DNA of 64,000 bases from CAZOHG01 sp964579725 (GTDB taxonomy: Bacteria > Zhuqueibacterota > JdFR-76 > BMS3Abin05), in assembly GCA_964579725.1 (NCBI GenBank), contig CAZOHG010000009.1, positions 16,423-80,422 of the forward strand, given 5' to 3'. The notes under the pieces were generated by a model. That model searched no databases, had not been told where the DNA came from, and saw only the letters and a list, made by a program, of their open reading frames with translations. This document shows positions 26,929 through 35,136 of this stretch, one piece after another. How positions within the stretch are numbered: the first letter of the stretch is position 1; every line of letters starts with the position of its first letter. The translations under genes and the position numbers were made by a program.

Positions 26929-27912
26929 ATGGCTGGAAACGTGTTGGTAATTGCGGAACAGCGGAACGGCAAATTTAGAAAAGCTGCCTATGAAGTAGCC
27001 ACCGCCGGTCGCCAGATTGGCGATGCGTTGGGCGGCGAGGTTGTGGCTTTGGTTGTGGGAAAAGGCATTTCCGAAATGGCAGGAGAATTGGGCGCTTACG
27101 GCGTGGACAAAGTTCTGGTAGCGGAAAGCGACGTGTTTGAAAATTACGCCCCGGAGGGGTTTGTGCGCGCCGTTCAAGACGCCGCTGCCAAAACAGGCGC
27201 TCAGGTCGTCCTTTTTTCGGCTACCTCTCAGGGCAAGGATTTGGCGCCCCGGGTGGCTCAAAAAATGGGTGTGGGGCTGGCCTCCGACTGCACGGGACTT
27301 TCGGTGGAAAACGGAAAACTGGTGGCAAAGCGTCCCATTTACGCGGGAAAGGCATTCATTCAGGTTGCTTTCAAATCAGCTCCGGAAATGGCAACAGTTC
27401 GTCCCAAAGCTTTTACCCCTGAGGTTCGGGCGGAAGGCCAAAGGGCGCCGGTAGAAGCGCTCAGTGTGTCGGTGGACGCTTCCGAAATCAAAACAAAGGT
27501 GAAGGAATTTATCGAAACCGGGGGCGGGAAAATCGATTTGACAGAAGCCGACATTATTGTGTCCGGTGGGCGGGGGATGAAAGGCCCCGAAAACTTCAAA
27601 ATGCTGGAAGAGCTGGCCGATCTGTTGGGAGGCGCTGTGGGCGCTTCGCGAGCCGCTGTGGACGCCGGTTGGCGGCCCCATTCCGATCAGGTTGGACAGA
27701 CCGGGAAAACGGTTTCTCCCAATTTGTACATTGCCGTCGGCATTTCCGGAGCCATTCAGCACCTCGCCGGAATGGGCTCGTCCAAAGTCATTGTCGCCAT
27801 TAACAAAGACCCCGAAGCGCCTATTTTCCAGAAGGCGGATTACGGCATTGTAGCCGATTTGTTCGAGGCCGTCCCGGCCATGATTGAAGAGGTTAAAAAG
27901 TTGAAGAATTAA
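26929..27912 (+). CDS. etfA: Electron transfer flavoprotein alpha subunit
   Basis: 327 residues; AAAAGGAGG before the ATG. The C-terminal FAD domain is clear: GGAVGASRAAVDAGW, VGQTGKTVSPNLYIAVGISG and IVAINKDPEAPIF. It binds FAD and pairs with the EtfB encoded 59 nt upstream. A hairpin follows the stop. Confidence 0.95.
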   Translation: MAGNVLVIAEQRNGKFRKAAYEVATAGRQIGDALGGEVVALVVGKGISEMAGELGAYGVDKVLVAESDVFENYAPEGFVRAVQDAAAKTGAQVVLFSATSQGKDLAPRVAQKMGVGLASDCTGLSVENGKLVAKRPIYAGKAFIQVAFKSAPEMATVRPKAFTPEVRAEGQRAPVEALSVSVDASEIKTKVKEFIETGGGKIDLTEADIIVSGGRGMKGPENFKMLEELADLLGGAVGASRAAVDAGWRPHSDQVGQTGKTVSPNLYIAVGISGAIQHLAGMGSSKVIVAINKDPEAPIFQKADYGIVADLFEAVPAMIEEVKKLKN

Positions 27913-27919
27913 ACCGAAT

Positions 27920-27945
27920 GGGGAGAAGGCGCGTGCTTTCTCCCC
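27920..27945 (+). terminator. Hairpin after etfA
   Basis: GGGGAGAA (27920-27927) and TTCTCCCC (27938-27945) form an 8-bp stem, 8 nt after the etfA stop. Only TAATTTG follows, so it is a weak terminator or attenuating hairpin before the SPOR gene. Confidence 0.5.
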
Positions 27946-27981
27946 TAATTTGGGCAAATTGGTTTTAAGAAAGAAAGCTCG

Positions 27982-28581
27982 ATGGACATGATGTCAAGTT
28001 GGAAGGTTTGGTTTTCGGATCGGGGGCGATTTTTCCAAAAGCGCAAATGGCCGTTTGGATTTTTGCCCCTCTGGGCAGTGTTGATTTTGTCCCTTTATTT
28101 GGCGGGTTGTGCCACCACCTCTACTGTTCGCATTCGGGAGAAATCTTCCGCCGCCAAAAAGGGCGAAGCAACGGCAACGGTTCGGCAAGTGGAAGATTTA
28201 AACCCCGAGGCGCTGCCGGACTCGATTTTCAAGGTGTCGGAGAAATCGCCCCTGCCCGAACAAAGTTCGGAAATCCATTTGCAACAGGAAGTGACAAAGG
28301 AAGATACTGCCCGGGAAATCATCGAAGAAAAACCGGGCTACCGAATTCAAATTGCGGCGCTTTCCAACCAGGATGAAGCCATGCAAATCAAAAAAGAAGC
28401 CATGCTGAAATTTGCCGAGCAGGGGGTGTATTTGATTTTTGATCCCCCTTTTTACAAAATTCGCGTAGGCGATTTTGTAAGTCGCTACGACGCCGAAAAA
28501 TTACAGCAGAAGGCGATTCAATTGGGGTACAAGGATGCCTGGATTGTCCGTACGCGGGTGAAGGTCAAAAAGATCGAGTAG
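27982..28581 (+). CDS. SPOR-domain lipoprotein
   Basis: 199 residues. A long basic N-terminus, a hydrophobic segment (27-40) and a lipobox-like LAGC with Cys43 suggest a lipoprotein or a membrane-anchored protein. A linker (45-110) leads to a SPOR domain (about 113-190) with GYRIQIAALSNQDEA and FYKIRVGDFVSRYDAEKL. SPOR domains bind denuded peptidoglycan at division sites. AAGAAAG precedes the ATG; an internal ATG (Met3 or Met4) cannot be excluded as the start. Confidence 0.85.
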   Translation: MDMMSSWKVWFSDRGRFFQKRKWPFGFLPLWAVLILSLYLAGCATTSTVRIREKSSAAKKGEATATVRQVEDLNPEALPDSIFKVSEKSPLPEQSSEIHLQQEVTKEDTAREIIEEKPGYRIQIAALSNQDEAMQIKKEAMLKFAEQGVYLIFDPPFYKIRVGDFVSRYDAEKLQQKAIQLGYKDAWIVRTRVKVKKIE

Positions 28582-28698
28582 GGTGGAAAAGGGGCAAATT
28601 CTTTGGGGAAGAGAAAATAGTTTTCGGAAAATGAAGGCGCTTCTTAGGGGAGTGTAGAAAGCCGTTGTCAACATTCACGAAAACGTAAGGAGTGGGCT

Positions 28699-28803
28699 TT
28701 GAAAAAACCGCGCATTGTTTCCTACAAATTTCCACGATTTCGGGTTTTGGTTACCAGCTACAACAATCTTCACCCTCCTTCCAAACCTTGCACATCAAAT
28801 TGA
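28699..28803 (+). CDS. Possible 34-aa small protein
   Basis: A TTG at 28699 is preceded by TAAGGAG at good spacing and opens a 34-codon frame starting MKKPRIVSYKF and ending before TGA at 28801. The peptide is basic and aromatic. It may be a true small protein, a remnant of a larger gene, or chance. No family is recognised. Confidence 0.25.
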   Translation: MKKPRIVSYKFPRFRVLVTSYNNLHPPSKPCTSN

Positions 28804-28930
28804 CCCCCAAACGCTCCAAGCTAAAAAAGAATTTCGGTGAAAAATACATCGACTCAATCTGTTTTCTGCCATTTTGGGGGCTGGATTTCAGGCGGTAAGT
28901 TTTTGATTTTAAGAAGAGATAAAAATCTAT

Positions 28931-28963
28931 TTGTAATGCGGCGAAAAATTTATTAAATTAAAT
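28931..28963 (+). promoter_or_regulatory. Promoter of yebC-ruv operon
   Basis: TTGTAA (28931-28936), 17 nt, TAAATTAAAT (28954-28963). The yebC ATG is only 21 nt after the -10, so the leader is very short. Confidence 0.75.
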
Positions 28964-28983
28964 CGAACGATTTTGGAGGAAGT

Positions 28984-29730
28984 ATGTCTGGTCACAATAA
29001 ATGGAGTTCGATCAAGCACAAAAAGGCCAAGGTGGACGCCCAACGGGGCCGAATTTTTACGCGTCTGATTAAAGAAATTACGGTGGCAGCCCGAATGGGC
29101 GGCGGAGACGAAGAATCGAATCCGCGGCTGCGAGCGGCCGTGGCGGCGGCTAAAGCGGCTAATATGCCTTCGGCCAATATTGAACGGGCCATTAAGCGGG
29201 GCACAGGGGAGCTTCCCGGGGTAACCTACGAAGAAGCCACCTACGAGGGGTACGGCCCGGGCGGTGCCGCCTTGCTAATCGAAACCCTGACGGACAACAA
29301 AAATCGGACGGTAGCGGACCTGCGCCACATTTTAAGCAAGCACAACGGCAATTTGGGCGAATCCGGCAGTGTGGCCTGGATTTTTGAAAAGAAAGGGGTC
29401 ATCGTCATTAAGGGCGAGGGTCTCAGTGAGGATGACGTCATGATGGCCGTTTTGGACGCCGGTGCTGAGGACATTAAATCGGACGGCGAAACGTTTGAAG
29501 TCCTCACGGCTCCAGAAGATTTTGAAGCGGTTAAAAAAGCGGTGGAAGATGCCGGTTACCCAATTGATTCGGCGGAGATTACCATGTACCCCAAAACCAC
29601 CGTTAAATTGGAAGGTAAACACGCCGAACAAATGCTCAAATTAATGGACGCTTTGGACGAGCACGATGACGTTCAAAATGTGTATTCAAACTTTGACATT
29701 GACGTGAACGTCATGGAGCAGTTTGAATAG
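28984..29730 (+). CDS. yebC: YebC/PmpR-family protein
   Basis: 248 residues, standard length. N-terminal MSGHNKWSSIKHKKAKVDAQ, the ANIERAIKRG helix, and YEGYGPGGAALLIE are the hallmarks of the family. Members act as transcriptional regulators or in relief of ribosome stalling. GGAGG lies before the ATG. It is followed at 7 nt by ruvC, the classical yebC-ruvC-ruvA-ruvB order. Confidence 0.96.
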   Translation: MSGHNKWSSIKHKKAKVDAQRGRIFTRLIKEITVAARMGGGDEESNPRLRAAVAAAKAANMPSANIERAIKRGTGELPGVTYEEATYEGYGPGGAALLIETLTDNKNRTVADLRHILSKHNGNLGESGSVAWIFEKKGVIVIKGEGLSEDDVMMAVLDAGAEDIKSDGETFEVLTAPEDFEAVKKAVEDAGYPIDSAEITMYPKTTVKLEGKHAEQMLKLMDALDEHDDVQNVYSNFDIDVNVMEQFE

Positions 29731-29737
29731 AGGAAAG

Positions 29738-30247
29738 GTGGCGAGTCGGATTGTGCTGGGCGTGGACCCCAGCACCACGGCAACCGGGTTCGGATTGGTT
29801 GCCACAGACGGTTACGACATTTCGGTGGTGCATTTTGGCGTCATTAAAACGGCACGTCGTCTTTCGCTGGCCGATCGGCTTCTGAAAATTTTCAATGAAT
29901 TGTCGGAAATAATTCTCTCGTTTCAACCGGAAGAATTCGCCATTGAAGATATTTTTTACGCGGAGCACACCAAATCGGCCTTGAAATTGGGGCACGCGCG
30001 CGGTGTGGCGATACTTTCGGCCAAATTGCGGGATTTGCCTGTTGCTGAGTATTCGCCGCGGGAGATCAAGCAAGCCGTTGTCGGGTACGGAAACGCTTCG
30101 AAAGAACAGGTCAAACTTTCTGTTCAACGGCTTTTGCATCTTCAGGCTGACAGACCGCTTTCCTTTGACGCCGCTGACGCTTTGGCTGTGGCTTTGTGCC
30201 ATTGCCATCGTCTTTCACGAAGAATGCTTCAGGCGAAAAATGCGTAA
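29738..30247 (+). CDS. ruvC: Holliday junction resolvase RuvC
   Basis: About 169 residues from GTG 29738, which has AGAGG 4 nt upstream; a TTG at 29723 overlapping yebC is an alternative. Metal-binding acidic residues are visible in VLGVDPSTTATGFG, in AIEDIFYAEH and in the C-terminal FDAADALAVALCH. It cuts four-way junctions in recombination with RuvAB. Confidence 0.95.
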   Translation: MASRIVLGVDPSTTATGFGLVATDGYDISVVHFGVIKTARRLSLADRLLKIFNELSEIILSFQPEEFAIEDIFYAEHTKSALKLGHARGVAILSAKLRDLPVAEYSPREIKQAVVGYGNASKEQVKLSVQRLLHLQADRPLSFDAADALAVALCHCHRLSRRMLQAKNA

Positions 30248-30286
30248 AACGACCATGACCTCGAAAATGGGTGATTTGAATTTCCA

Positions 30287-30889
30287 ATGATTAGCTTTCT
30301 GCAGGGGCAGATCGTTCAGCGGTTTCCAACGAAAATCGTTCTGGATGTGAACGGTGTTGGGTATGAAGTGAACATTTCATTGAATGCGTACCAACAACTT
30401 CCCAAAAATCCCACGAACGTCCGAATTTTGACCTATTTGCACGTCCGCGAAGATTCCATGCAGCTTTTTGGCTTTTTTTCTGCGGAAGAACGTGATCTCT
30501 TTCTGAAGTTGATTTCCGTTTCCGGAATCGGGCCGCGTTTGGCGCAGGGGATGCTTTCGGGCACCACGCCGGACGATTTTAAACAGGCCGTTTTGAGCGA
30601 GGACATCGGACGGCTGACCCTGATCCCCGGGGTTGGGAAAAAAACGGCGCAGCGCATTGTCTTGGATTTAAAGGAAAAGCTGCGTTCTGAAGAGGTGGAA
30701 GCTCTCAGGGAAGATCGGGACGAACAAACGCAAATTTCAGACGAAGCGGTTTTGGCGCTGGTTTCGTTGGGGTACCGTCAGCCGGTTGCCCAAAAGGCCG
30801 TGCAGCACGTTTTGCAGGTACACCCGGAAATTGGATCCCTGGAAGAGCTAATTAAATTGGCTCTATCGCGTGTCCAATCCGTTCATTAA
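30287..30889 (+). CDS. ruvA: Holliday junction DNA helicase subunit RuvA
   Basis: 200 residues. OB domain at the N-terminus (ISFLQGQIVQRF, DVNGVGYEV), then helix-hairpin-helix motifs including SVSGIGPRLAQGML and IPGVGKKTAQRIVLDLKEK, and a C-terminal RuvB-binding domain. It binds the junction and loads RuvB. Confidence 0.96.
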   Translation: MISFLQGQIVQRFPTKIVLDVNGVGYEVNISLNAYQQLPKNPTNVRILTYLHVREDSMQLFGFFSAEERDLFLKLISVSGIGPRLAQGMLSGTTPDDFKQAVLSEDIGRLTLIPGVGKKTAQRIVLDLKEKLRSEEVEALREDRDEQTQISDEAVLALVSLGYRQPVAQKAVQHVLQVHPEIGSLEELIKLALSRVQSVH

Positions 30890-30907
30890 AACGGGTTTGA
30901 AAAGGAA

Positions 30908-31954
30908 TTGAAACAAGTGAATCGAAAATACGCAGACACGCCCACCAATCCGGAGCTCTTGGACGGTGAGTACGAGGTGGATCGAACCCTGCGGCCCTCG
31001 CGGCTGGAGGATTTTATCGGCCAGCAGAAGTTGAAGGAAAATCTGCGCATTTTTATTCTGGCGGCCAAAGGTCGGGGAGAGGCTCTGGACCACGTGCTGT
31101 TTTACGGTCCGCCCGGCCTGGGGAAAACAACATTGGCCAATATTATTGCCCGCGAATTGGAAGTCGATATTAAGGTCACGTCGGGCCCCGTGTTGGAAAA
31201 AGCCGGGGATCTGGCCGGCATCTTAACCAATTTGCGTGAAGGAGACGTGCTGTTCATTGACGAAATTCACCGTCTCAATGCGACGGTGGAGGAATATCTT
31301 TACACGGCCATGGAAGATTTCCGTCTGGACATCGTCATTGATAAGGGCGCTAATGCCCGAAGTGTCCGGCTCAATTTGCCGCACTTCACGCTGGTGGGAG
31401 CCACTACCCGGGCGGGACTGCTGACGTCCCCTTTGCGCTCACGCTTCGGCGTGGTGAGTCGTTTGGACTATTACCCGCCGGAGGATCTCTACCACATTGT
31501 GGTTCGATCGGCTCAAATTTTGGAGGTGGAAATTGACCCGGACGGAGCCATGGAAATTGCTCGCCGCTCGCGGGGGACGCCTCGGATCGCCAACCGACTG
31601 CTTCGGCGGGTGCGGGATTTTGCACAAATTGAGGGTGACGGGGTGATCACCAAAAATCTGGCGGCCAACGCACTGCAGCGTCTTGACGTGGACGCGCGCG
31701 GTTTAGACGAAATGGATAAGCGCATCTTGTTGACGGTCATTCGAAAATTTAACGGCGGCCCCGTTGGGGTCAATTCTCTCGCTGTGGCCGTTGGCGAAGA
31801 AAGCGACACTATTGAGGAAATTTACGAGCCGTTTCTCATTCAACAGGGCTTTTTGCACCGCACGGCTCGCGGGCGGCAGGCAACCCCCTTTGCGTACGAA
31901 TATTTCGGTATTTCGAAAAAACGGCCGTTGGACAGCCAGCCAGAATTGTTTTAA
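30908..31954 (+). CDS. ruvB: Holliday junction DNA helicase subunit RuvB
   Basis: 348 residues. AAA+ ATPase: Walker A GPPGLGKTT, Walker B LFIDEIHRLN, sensor 1 VGATTRAG and the winged-helix C-terminus (GPVGVNSLAVAVGEESDTIEE). Start TTG 30908 is adjacent to AAAAGGAA; a GTG at 30917 has the better spacing to the same Shine-Dalgarno and may be the real start. It drives branch migration. Confidence 0.96.
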   Translation: MKQVNRKYADTPTNPELLDGEYEVDRTLRPSRLEDFIGQQKLKENLRIFILAAKGRGEALDHVLFYGPPGLGKTTLANIIARELEVDIKVTSGPVLEKAGDLAGILTNLREGDVLFIDEIHRLNATVEEYLYTAMEDFRLDIVIDKGANARSVRLNLPHFTLVGATTRAGLLTSPLRSRFGVVSRLDYYPPEDLYHIVVRSAQILEVEIDPDGAMEIARRSRGTPRIANRLLRRVRDFAQIEGDGVITKNLAANALQRLDVDARGLDEMDKRILLTVIRKFNGGPVGVNSLAVAVGEESDTIEEIYEPFLIQQGFLHRTARGRQATPFAYEYFGISKKRPLDSQPELF

Positions 31955-32067
31955 TTGGTCGTTTCAACCGGGGAAAAGAGGGGGCCAAAAAAGAGTTTCG
32001 GCAAAAAAACACCCGAAAAATGTGACACACGAGGGGCATCAACAAAATAGGTCAGGCGGAGTAGAAA

Positions 32068-33096
32068 ATGAAGTTATCAGATTTTAAGTACAGTGTTCCA
32101 GAGCATTTGATTGCTCAATATCCACCCGAAAAACGGGATCACGCCCGAATGATGGTTTTGCACCGGGCGGACAAAAAGATTGAGCAGAAAATGTTCTACC
32201 ACCTGGTAGATTACCTCACGGAGGACGATTGCCTGGTAATCAACGAGACCAAGGTTTTCCCGGCGCGCTTGATTGCTCACAAAGACAAAACCGACGCAGA
32301 AGTGGAGGTCTTTTTGCTTCGGGAATTGGAGAGTAATCTCTGGGAAGTGCTGGTCAAGCCGGCACGAAAGGTTCGCATTGGCAATCGGCTTTCCATCGGC
32401 AAAGACCTCTATTGTGACGTCATTGACAATACCGTCTCCGGCGGACGCGTGGTGCGATTTAATTTCAACGGCAATTTCTTCGATATTATTGACGAGCTTG
32501 GACGAACGCCTCTGCCGCCTTACATTAAGCGCGCGGCAAATGCCGAGGACAAGAAGAATTACCAGACGGTGTACGCCAAAGTGCGGGGCGCCGTGGCGGC
32601 TCCAACGGCAGGCCTTCATTTTACGCAGGAGATTCTGGATCAAATTAAGGCAAAGGGAACCCGTGTGGTGCCAATGGTGGTGCACGTGGGTCTGGGGTCT
32701 TTTCGTCCGGTACAGGTGGAAGAACTCTCGCGCCACAAAATGGATTCGGAGTATTTTGAGATTTACGAAGAAACGGCGCGCGTCATTAATGAAACCAAAG
32801 AAAGGGGGGGGCGCGTTCTGGCCGTGGGGACCAGCACCGTCCGCGGACTGGAGTCGGCTGTGGCGTCCGACCACGCCATAAAAGCCGTTAGCGGTTGGAC
32901 GGACAAATTTATTTACCCGCCGTACGATTTCAAAGTGGTGGACGGCATGGTGACTAATTTTCACCTTCCCGGCTCCACCCTGATTATGTTGGTGAGCGCT
33001 TTTGCAGGCAAGGATTTTGTCTTCAAAGCCTACCGAAAAGCCATTCGGGAGAAATACCGTTTTTACAGCTACGGCGACGCCATGTTCATTGTGTAA
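32068..33096 (+). CDS. queA: S-adenosylmethionine:tRNA ribosyltransferase-isomerase
   Basis: 342 residues, standard length. Converts preQ1 in tRNA to epoxyqueuosine. N-terminal LSDFKYSVPEHLIAQYP, then AAPTAGLHFT and GTSTVRGLESA and the closing YRFYSYGDAMFI are typical. Its GGCGGAG lies 8 nt before the ATG. It follows ruvB by 113 nt, a common gene order. Confidence 0.96.
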   Translation: MKLSDFKYSVPEHLIAQYPPEKRDHARMMVLHRADKKIEQKMFYHLVDYLTEDDCLVINETKVFPARLIAHKDKTDAEVEVFLLRELESNLWEVLVKPARKVRIGNRLSIGKDLYCDVIDNTVSGGRVVRFNFNGNFFDIIDELGRTPLPPYIKRAANAEDKKNYQTVYAKVRGAVAAPTAGLHFTQEILDQIKAKGTRVVPMVVHVGLGSFRPVQVEELSRHKMDSEYFEIYEETARVINETKERGGRVLAVGTSTVRGLESAVASDHAIKAVSGWTDKFIYPPYDFKVVDGMVTNFHLPGSTLIMLVSAFAGKDFVFKAYRKAIREKYRFYSYGDAMFIV

Positions 33097-33244
33097 AGCC
33101 CTTTGAAAAACAGGCTGGGGTTCGTTTTTGGGGCTTCGGTGCCGATGCGATTTTACAGAGAAATTTTGCTGTTGAATTTTCAGGGCCCACGCAGTGGAAT
33201 GGCCGAAAGGTTGAGTTTGCAATTTGCGTTTGGAGAAAAGCAAA

Positions 33245-33263
33245 CACCCGCTTAAAACGGGTG
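33245..33263. other. Hairpin in the queA-ispD gap
   Basis: CACCCG, 7-nt loop, CGGGTG within the 218-nt gap before ispD. No T run follows. It may be a leader structure; a role is not shown. Confidence 0.3.
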
Positions 33264-33314
33264 GCGTAAGACGCTCTAAAAAGCAAATAGCGTGAAGAAA
33301 CAGGAAAAGGTTCC

Positions 33315-34037
33315 ATGAATGTGACGGCTCTGATCCCGGCGGCCGGAATGGGCAGTCGAATGAGAGCGCAAACAAAAAAGCAATATCTTCGAGTCGGTCA
33401 TCGACCGATTCTTTTTTATACGCTGTCGCGATTTGAATCCTGTGCTTTTGTCCGAGATATTCTTCTCGCGGTGCCCGAGGAAGATTTGACCTTTGTAGCG
33501 TCGGAAATTGTGGATCGTTTTGGATTTCGAAAAGTTCAAAAGATTGTTTCCGGGGGCAAAGAGCGGCAGGATTCGGTCAGGGCGGCGTTTGAGGCCTTGG
33601 ACGGAGAGCCCGATTTGGTCATGATTCACGACGGCGTGCGCCCTTTTGTAACACCTGCTATTTTGAAAAAGGCCGCCGAAGTCGCTTTTGAAAAGGGAGC
33701 CAGCGTGGTGGGCATCCCGGCTTCGGCCACGATTAAGCGCGTGCACAAAGGACGGGTTGAAGCCACCCTGATTCGCTCGGAATTGTGGGAAATCCAAACC
33801 CCGCAAACGTTTCGGACGGACTGGTTCCGGCAAGCCCTTGAAAAGGCCGCTGCCAGTGGTTTTCGGGCAACCGACGACGCAACCCTTTTGGAACAGGCCG
33901 GTTTCCCCGTTTACGTGGTGGAGGGGAGTTCTTTTAATTTGAAAATTACGCGCCCGGAGGACCTCACGCTGGCCGCCTGTTTGTTGCAAAACCAGAACGG
34001 CGGGCAGGCTTCCGTTGCCGAGGGAATCGAATCATGA
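33315..34037 (+). CDS. ispD: 2-C-methyl-D-erythritol 4-phosphate cytidylyltransferase
   Basis: 240 residues. MEP pathway of isoprenoid synthesis. N-terminal CTP-binding loop ALIPAAGMGSRM, KKQYL, the VMIHDGVRPFVT segment and the EIQTPQTF, TDDATLLE motifs are all present. The last 4 nt overlap the ispF start (ATGA), indicating translational coupling. Confidence 0.95.
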   Translation: MNVTALIPAAGMGSRMRAQTKKQYLRVGHRPILFYTLSRFESCAFVRDILLAVPEEDLTFVASEIVDRFGFRKVQKIVSGGKERQDSVRAAFEALDGEPDLVMIHDGVRPFVTPAILKKAAEVAFEKGASVVGIPASATIKRVHKGRVEATLIRSELWEIQTPQTFRTDWFRQALEKAAASGFRATDDATLLEQAGFPVYVVEGSSFNLKITRPEDLTLAACLLQNQNGGQASVAEGIES

Positions 34038-34516
34038 GCATTCGTGTAGGCATTGGGCAGGACAGTCATCGCTTCGACCTGGAAAATCCGGACAGGGTTC
34101 TCAAATTGGCCGGGATTGAGATTGAGGGAGAACCCGGACTAAGCGGAAACAGTGACGCGGACGTGGTTCTGCACGCGGTTACGAATGCCGTGTCGGGTGT
34201 GACAGGGGTCAATATTTTAGGTGAACGCAGCGATTACCTGTGCCAGAAGGGCATTACGGATAGCGCTGCCTATTTGAAGGACGCGCTGCGTTTTCTGCGC
34301 AAGGGGCGAGTTCTCCATGTTTCGGTTTCCATTGAGGCGCAAAGACCAAAATTGGCGCCCTACACGGATCGAATGAAAAAGCGATTGGCCGGGTTGCTCG
34401 GCATTTCACCCAACCAGGTGGGGCTGACGGCAACATCGGGGGAAGGACTGACTGCCTTTGGCCGTGGCGAGGGAATTCAAGTGATCGCCGTGCTTACGGC
34501 TGAACTTGAGGATTAA
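34034..34516 (+). CDS. ispF: 2-C-methyl-D-erythritol 2,4-cyclodiphosphate synthase, divergent
   Basis: 160 residues, usual IspF length. Metal ligands Asp10 and His12 (GQDSHRF) and His47 (DADVVLHAV), and the C-terminal FGRGEGI are kept. Several usual active-site features differ: the loop normally reading GDIGxxFPD is VNILGERSD, the SDGD-preceding His is Asn39, and the TTTEKLGF stretch is TATSGEGLTAF. Coupling to ispD argues that it is functional. It may belong to a distinct IspF clade. Confidence 0.85.
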   Translation: MSIRVGIGQDSHRFDLENPDRVLKLAGIEIEGEPGLSGNSDADVVLHAVTNAVSGVTGVNILGERSDYLCQKGITDSAAYLKDALRFLRKGRVLHVSVSIEAQRPKLAPYTDRMKKRLAGLLGISPNQVGLTATSGEGLTAFGRGEGIQVIAVLTAELED

Positions 34517-34521
34517 CCCTC

Positions 34522-35136
34522 GTGGACGCCATTTTTCATCTGCTCAGTCAAAATCACGGCGCGATTTCGTATGTTTTGATTTTTTTAATCGGTTTTTTGG
34601 AAAGCGTTTTCCCGCCGGTTCCGGGAGACACGGCCGTTTTGTTTTCCGTGGTTTTGATTAAAAAGGGTGCCTTGACGTTTGGAGGGGTTCTCGTCAGTGT
34701 CAGTTTGGGGGGCGCCACCGGTTTTTTTACCATTTATTATTTTACCGCCCGCTGGGGGAAAAGCTGGGCACTCCGGCAAAAGTGGTTGCGTTTCGACGAG
34801 AAACGATTGGAAAAAACGGATGCGCTGTTCCGGCGGTACGGCGATTTTCTAATCCTTGGCAATCGCTTTTTTTCGGGATTCCGTACAGCTATTGCGCTGG
34901 TGGCAGGACTTTCTTCCGTCAATGTGTGGAAAATGTTGGGGTTGTCGTTCGCCGGGGTATTTTTGTGGAACTCCGGGTTGCTGTACATCGGAACAACTGT
35001 TTTGAAAAACCACAAGCTTCTTTTGGCGCATCTGAAAACCTACAATGAAGGGGTGGCTGTGGTGCTTGTGGCGCTGGCCCTTTTGGCCGGCGCAATTTAT
35101 GGGTGGAAACGAAAAAGGAGAAATCAAAATAGATGA
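34522..35136 (+). CDS. DedA-family (VTT domain) membrane protein
   Basis: 204 residues from GTG 34522. Multi-helix membrane protein with the DedA signature FLESVFPPVPGDTAVL near the N-terminus, the RYGDFLILGNRFFSGFRTAIALVAG-type segment mid-protein (Gly-x-Arg-Phe motif) and a basic C-terminal tail. DedA proteins are implicated in lipid carrier (undecaprenyl phosphate) or phospholipid translocation and membrane homeostasis. It overlaps gltX by 4 nt and follows ispF by 5 nt, so these four genes form one operon. Confidence 0.88.
   Translation: MDAIFHLLSQNHGAISYVLIFLIGFLESVFPPVPGDTAVLFSVVLIKKGALTFGGVLVSVSLGGATGFFTIYYFTARWGKSWALRQKWLRFDEKRLEKTDALFRRYGDFLILGNRFFSGFRTAIALVAGLSSVNVWKMLGLSFAGVFLWNSGLLYIGTTVLKNHKLLLAHLKTYNEGVAVVLVALALLAGAIYGWKRKRRNQNR

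Larger units (their letters stand above)
28582..28983 (+). other. Intergenic region upstream of yebC
   Basis: 402 nt. It contains a possible 34-codon frame (28699-28803) and the yebC promoter (28931-28963). Nothing else is recognised. Confidence 0.4.

Noticed and set aside
32077..33375. Long open frame on the minus strand opposite queA
   Set aside because: It mirrors a well-supported gene, has no Shine-Dalgarno and no recognisable domain.
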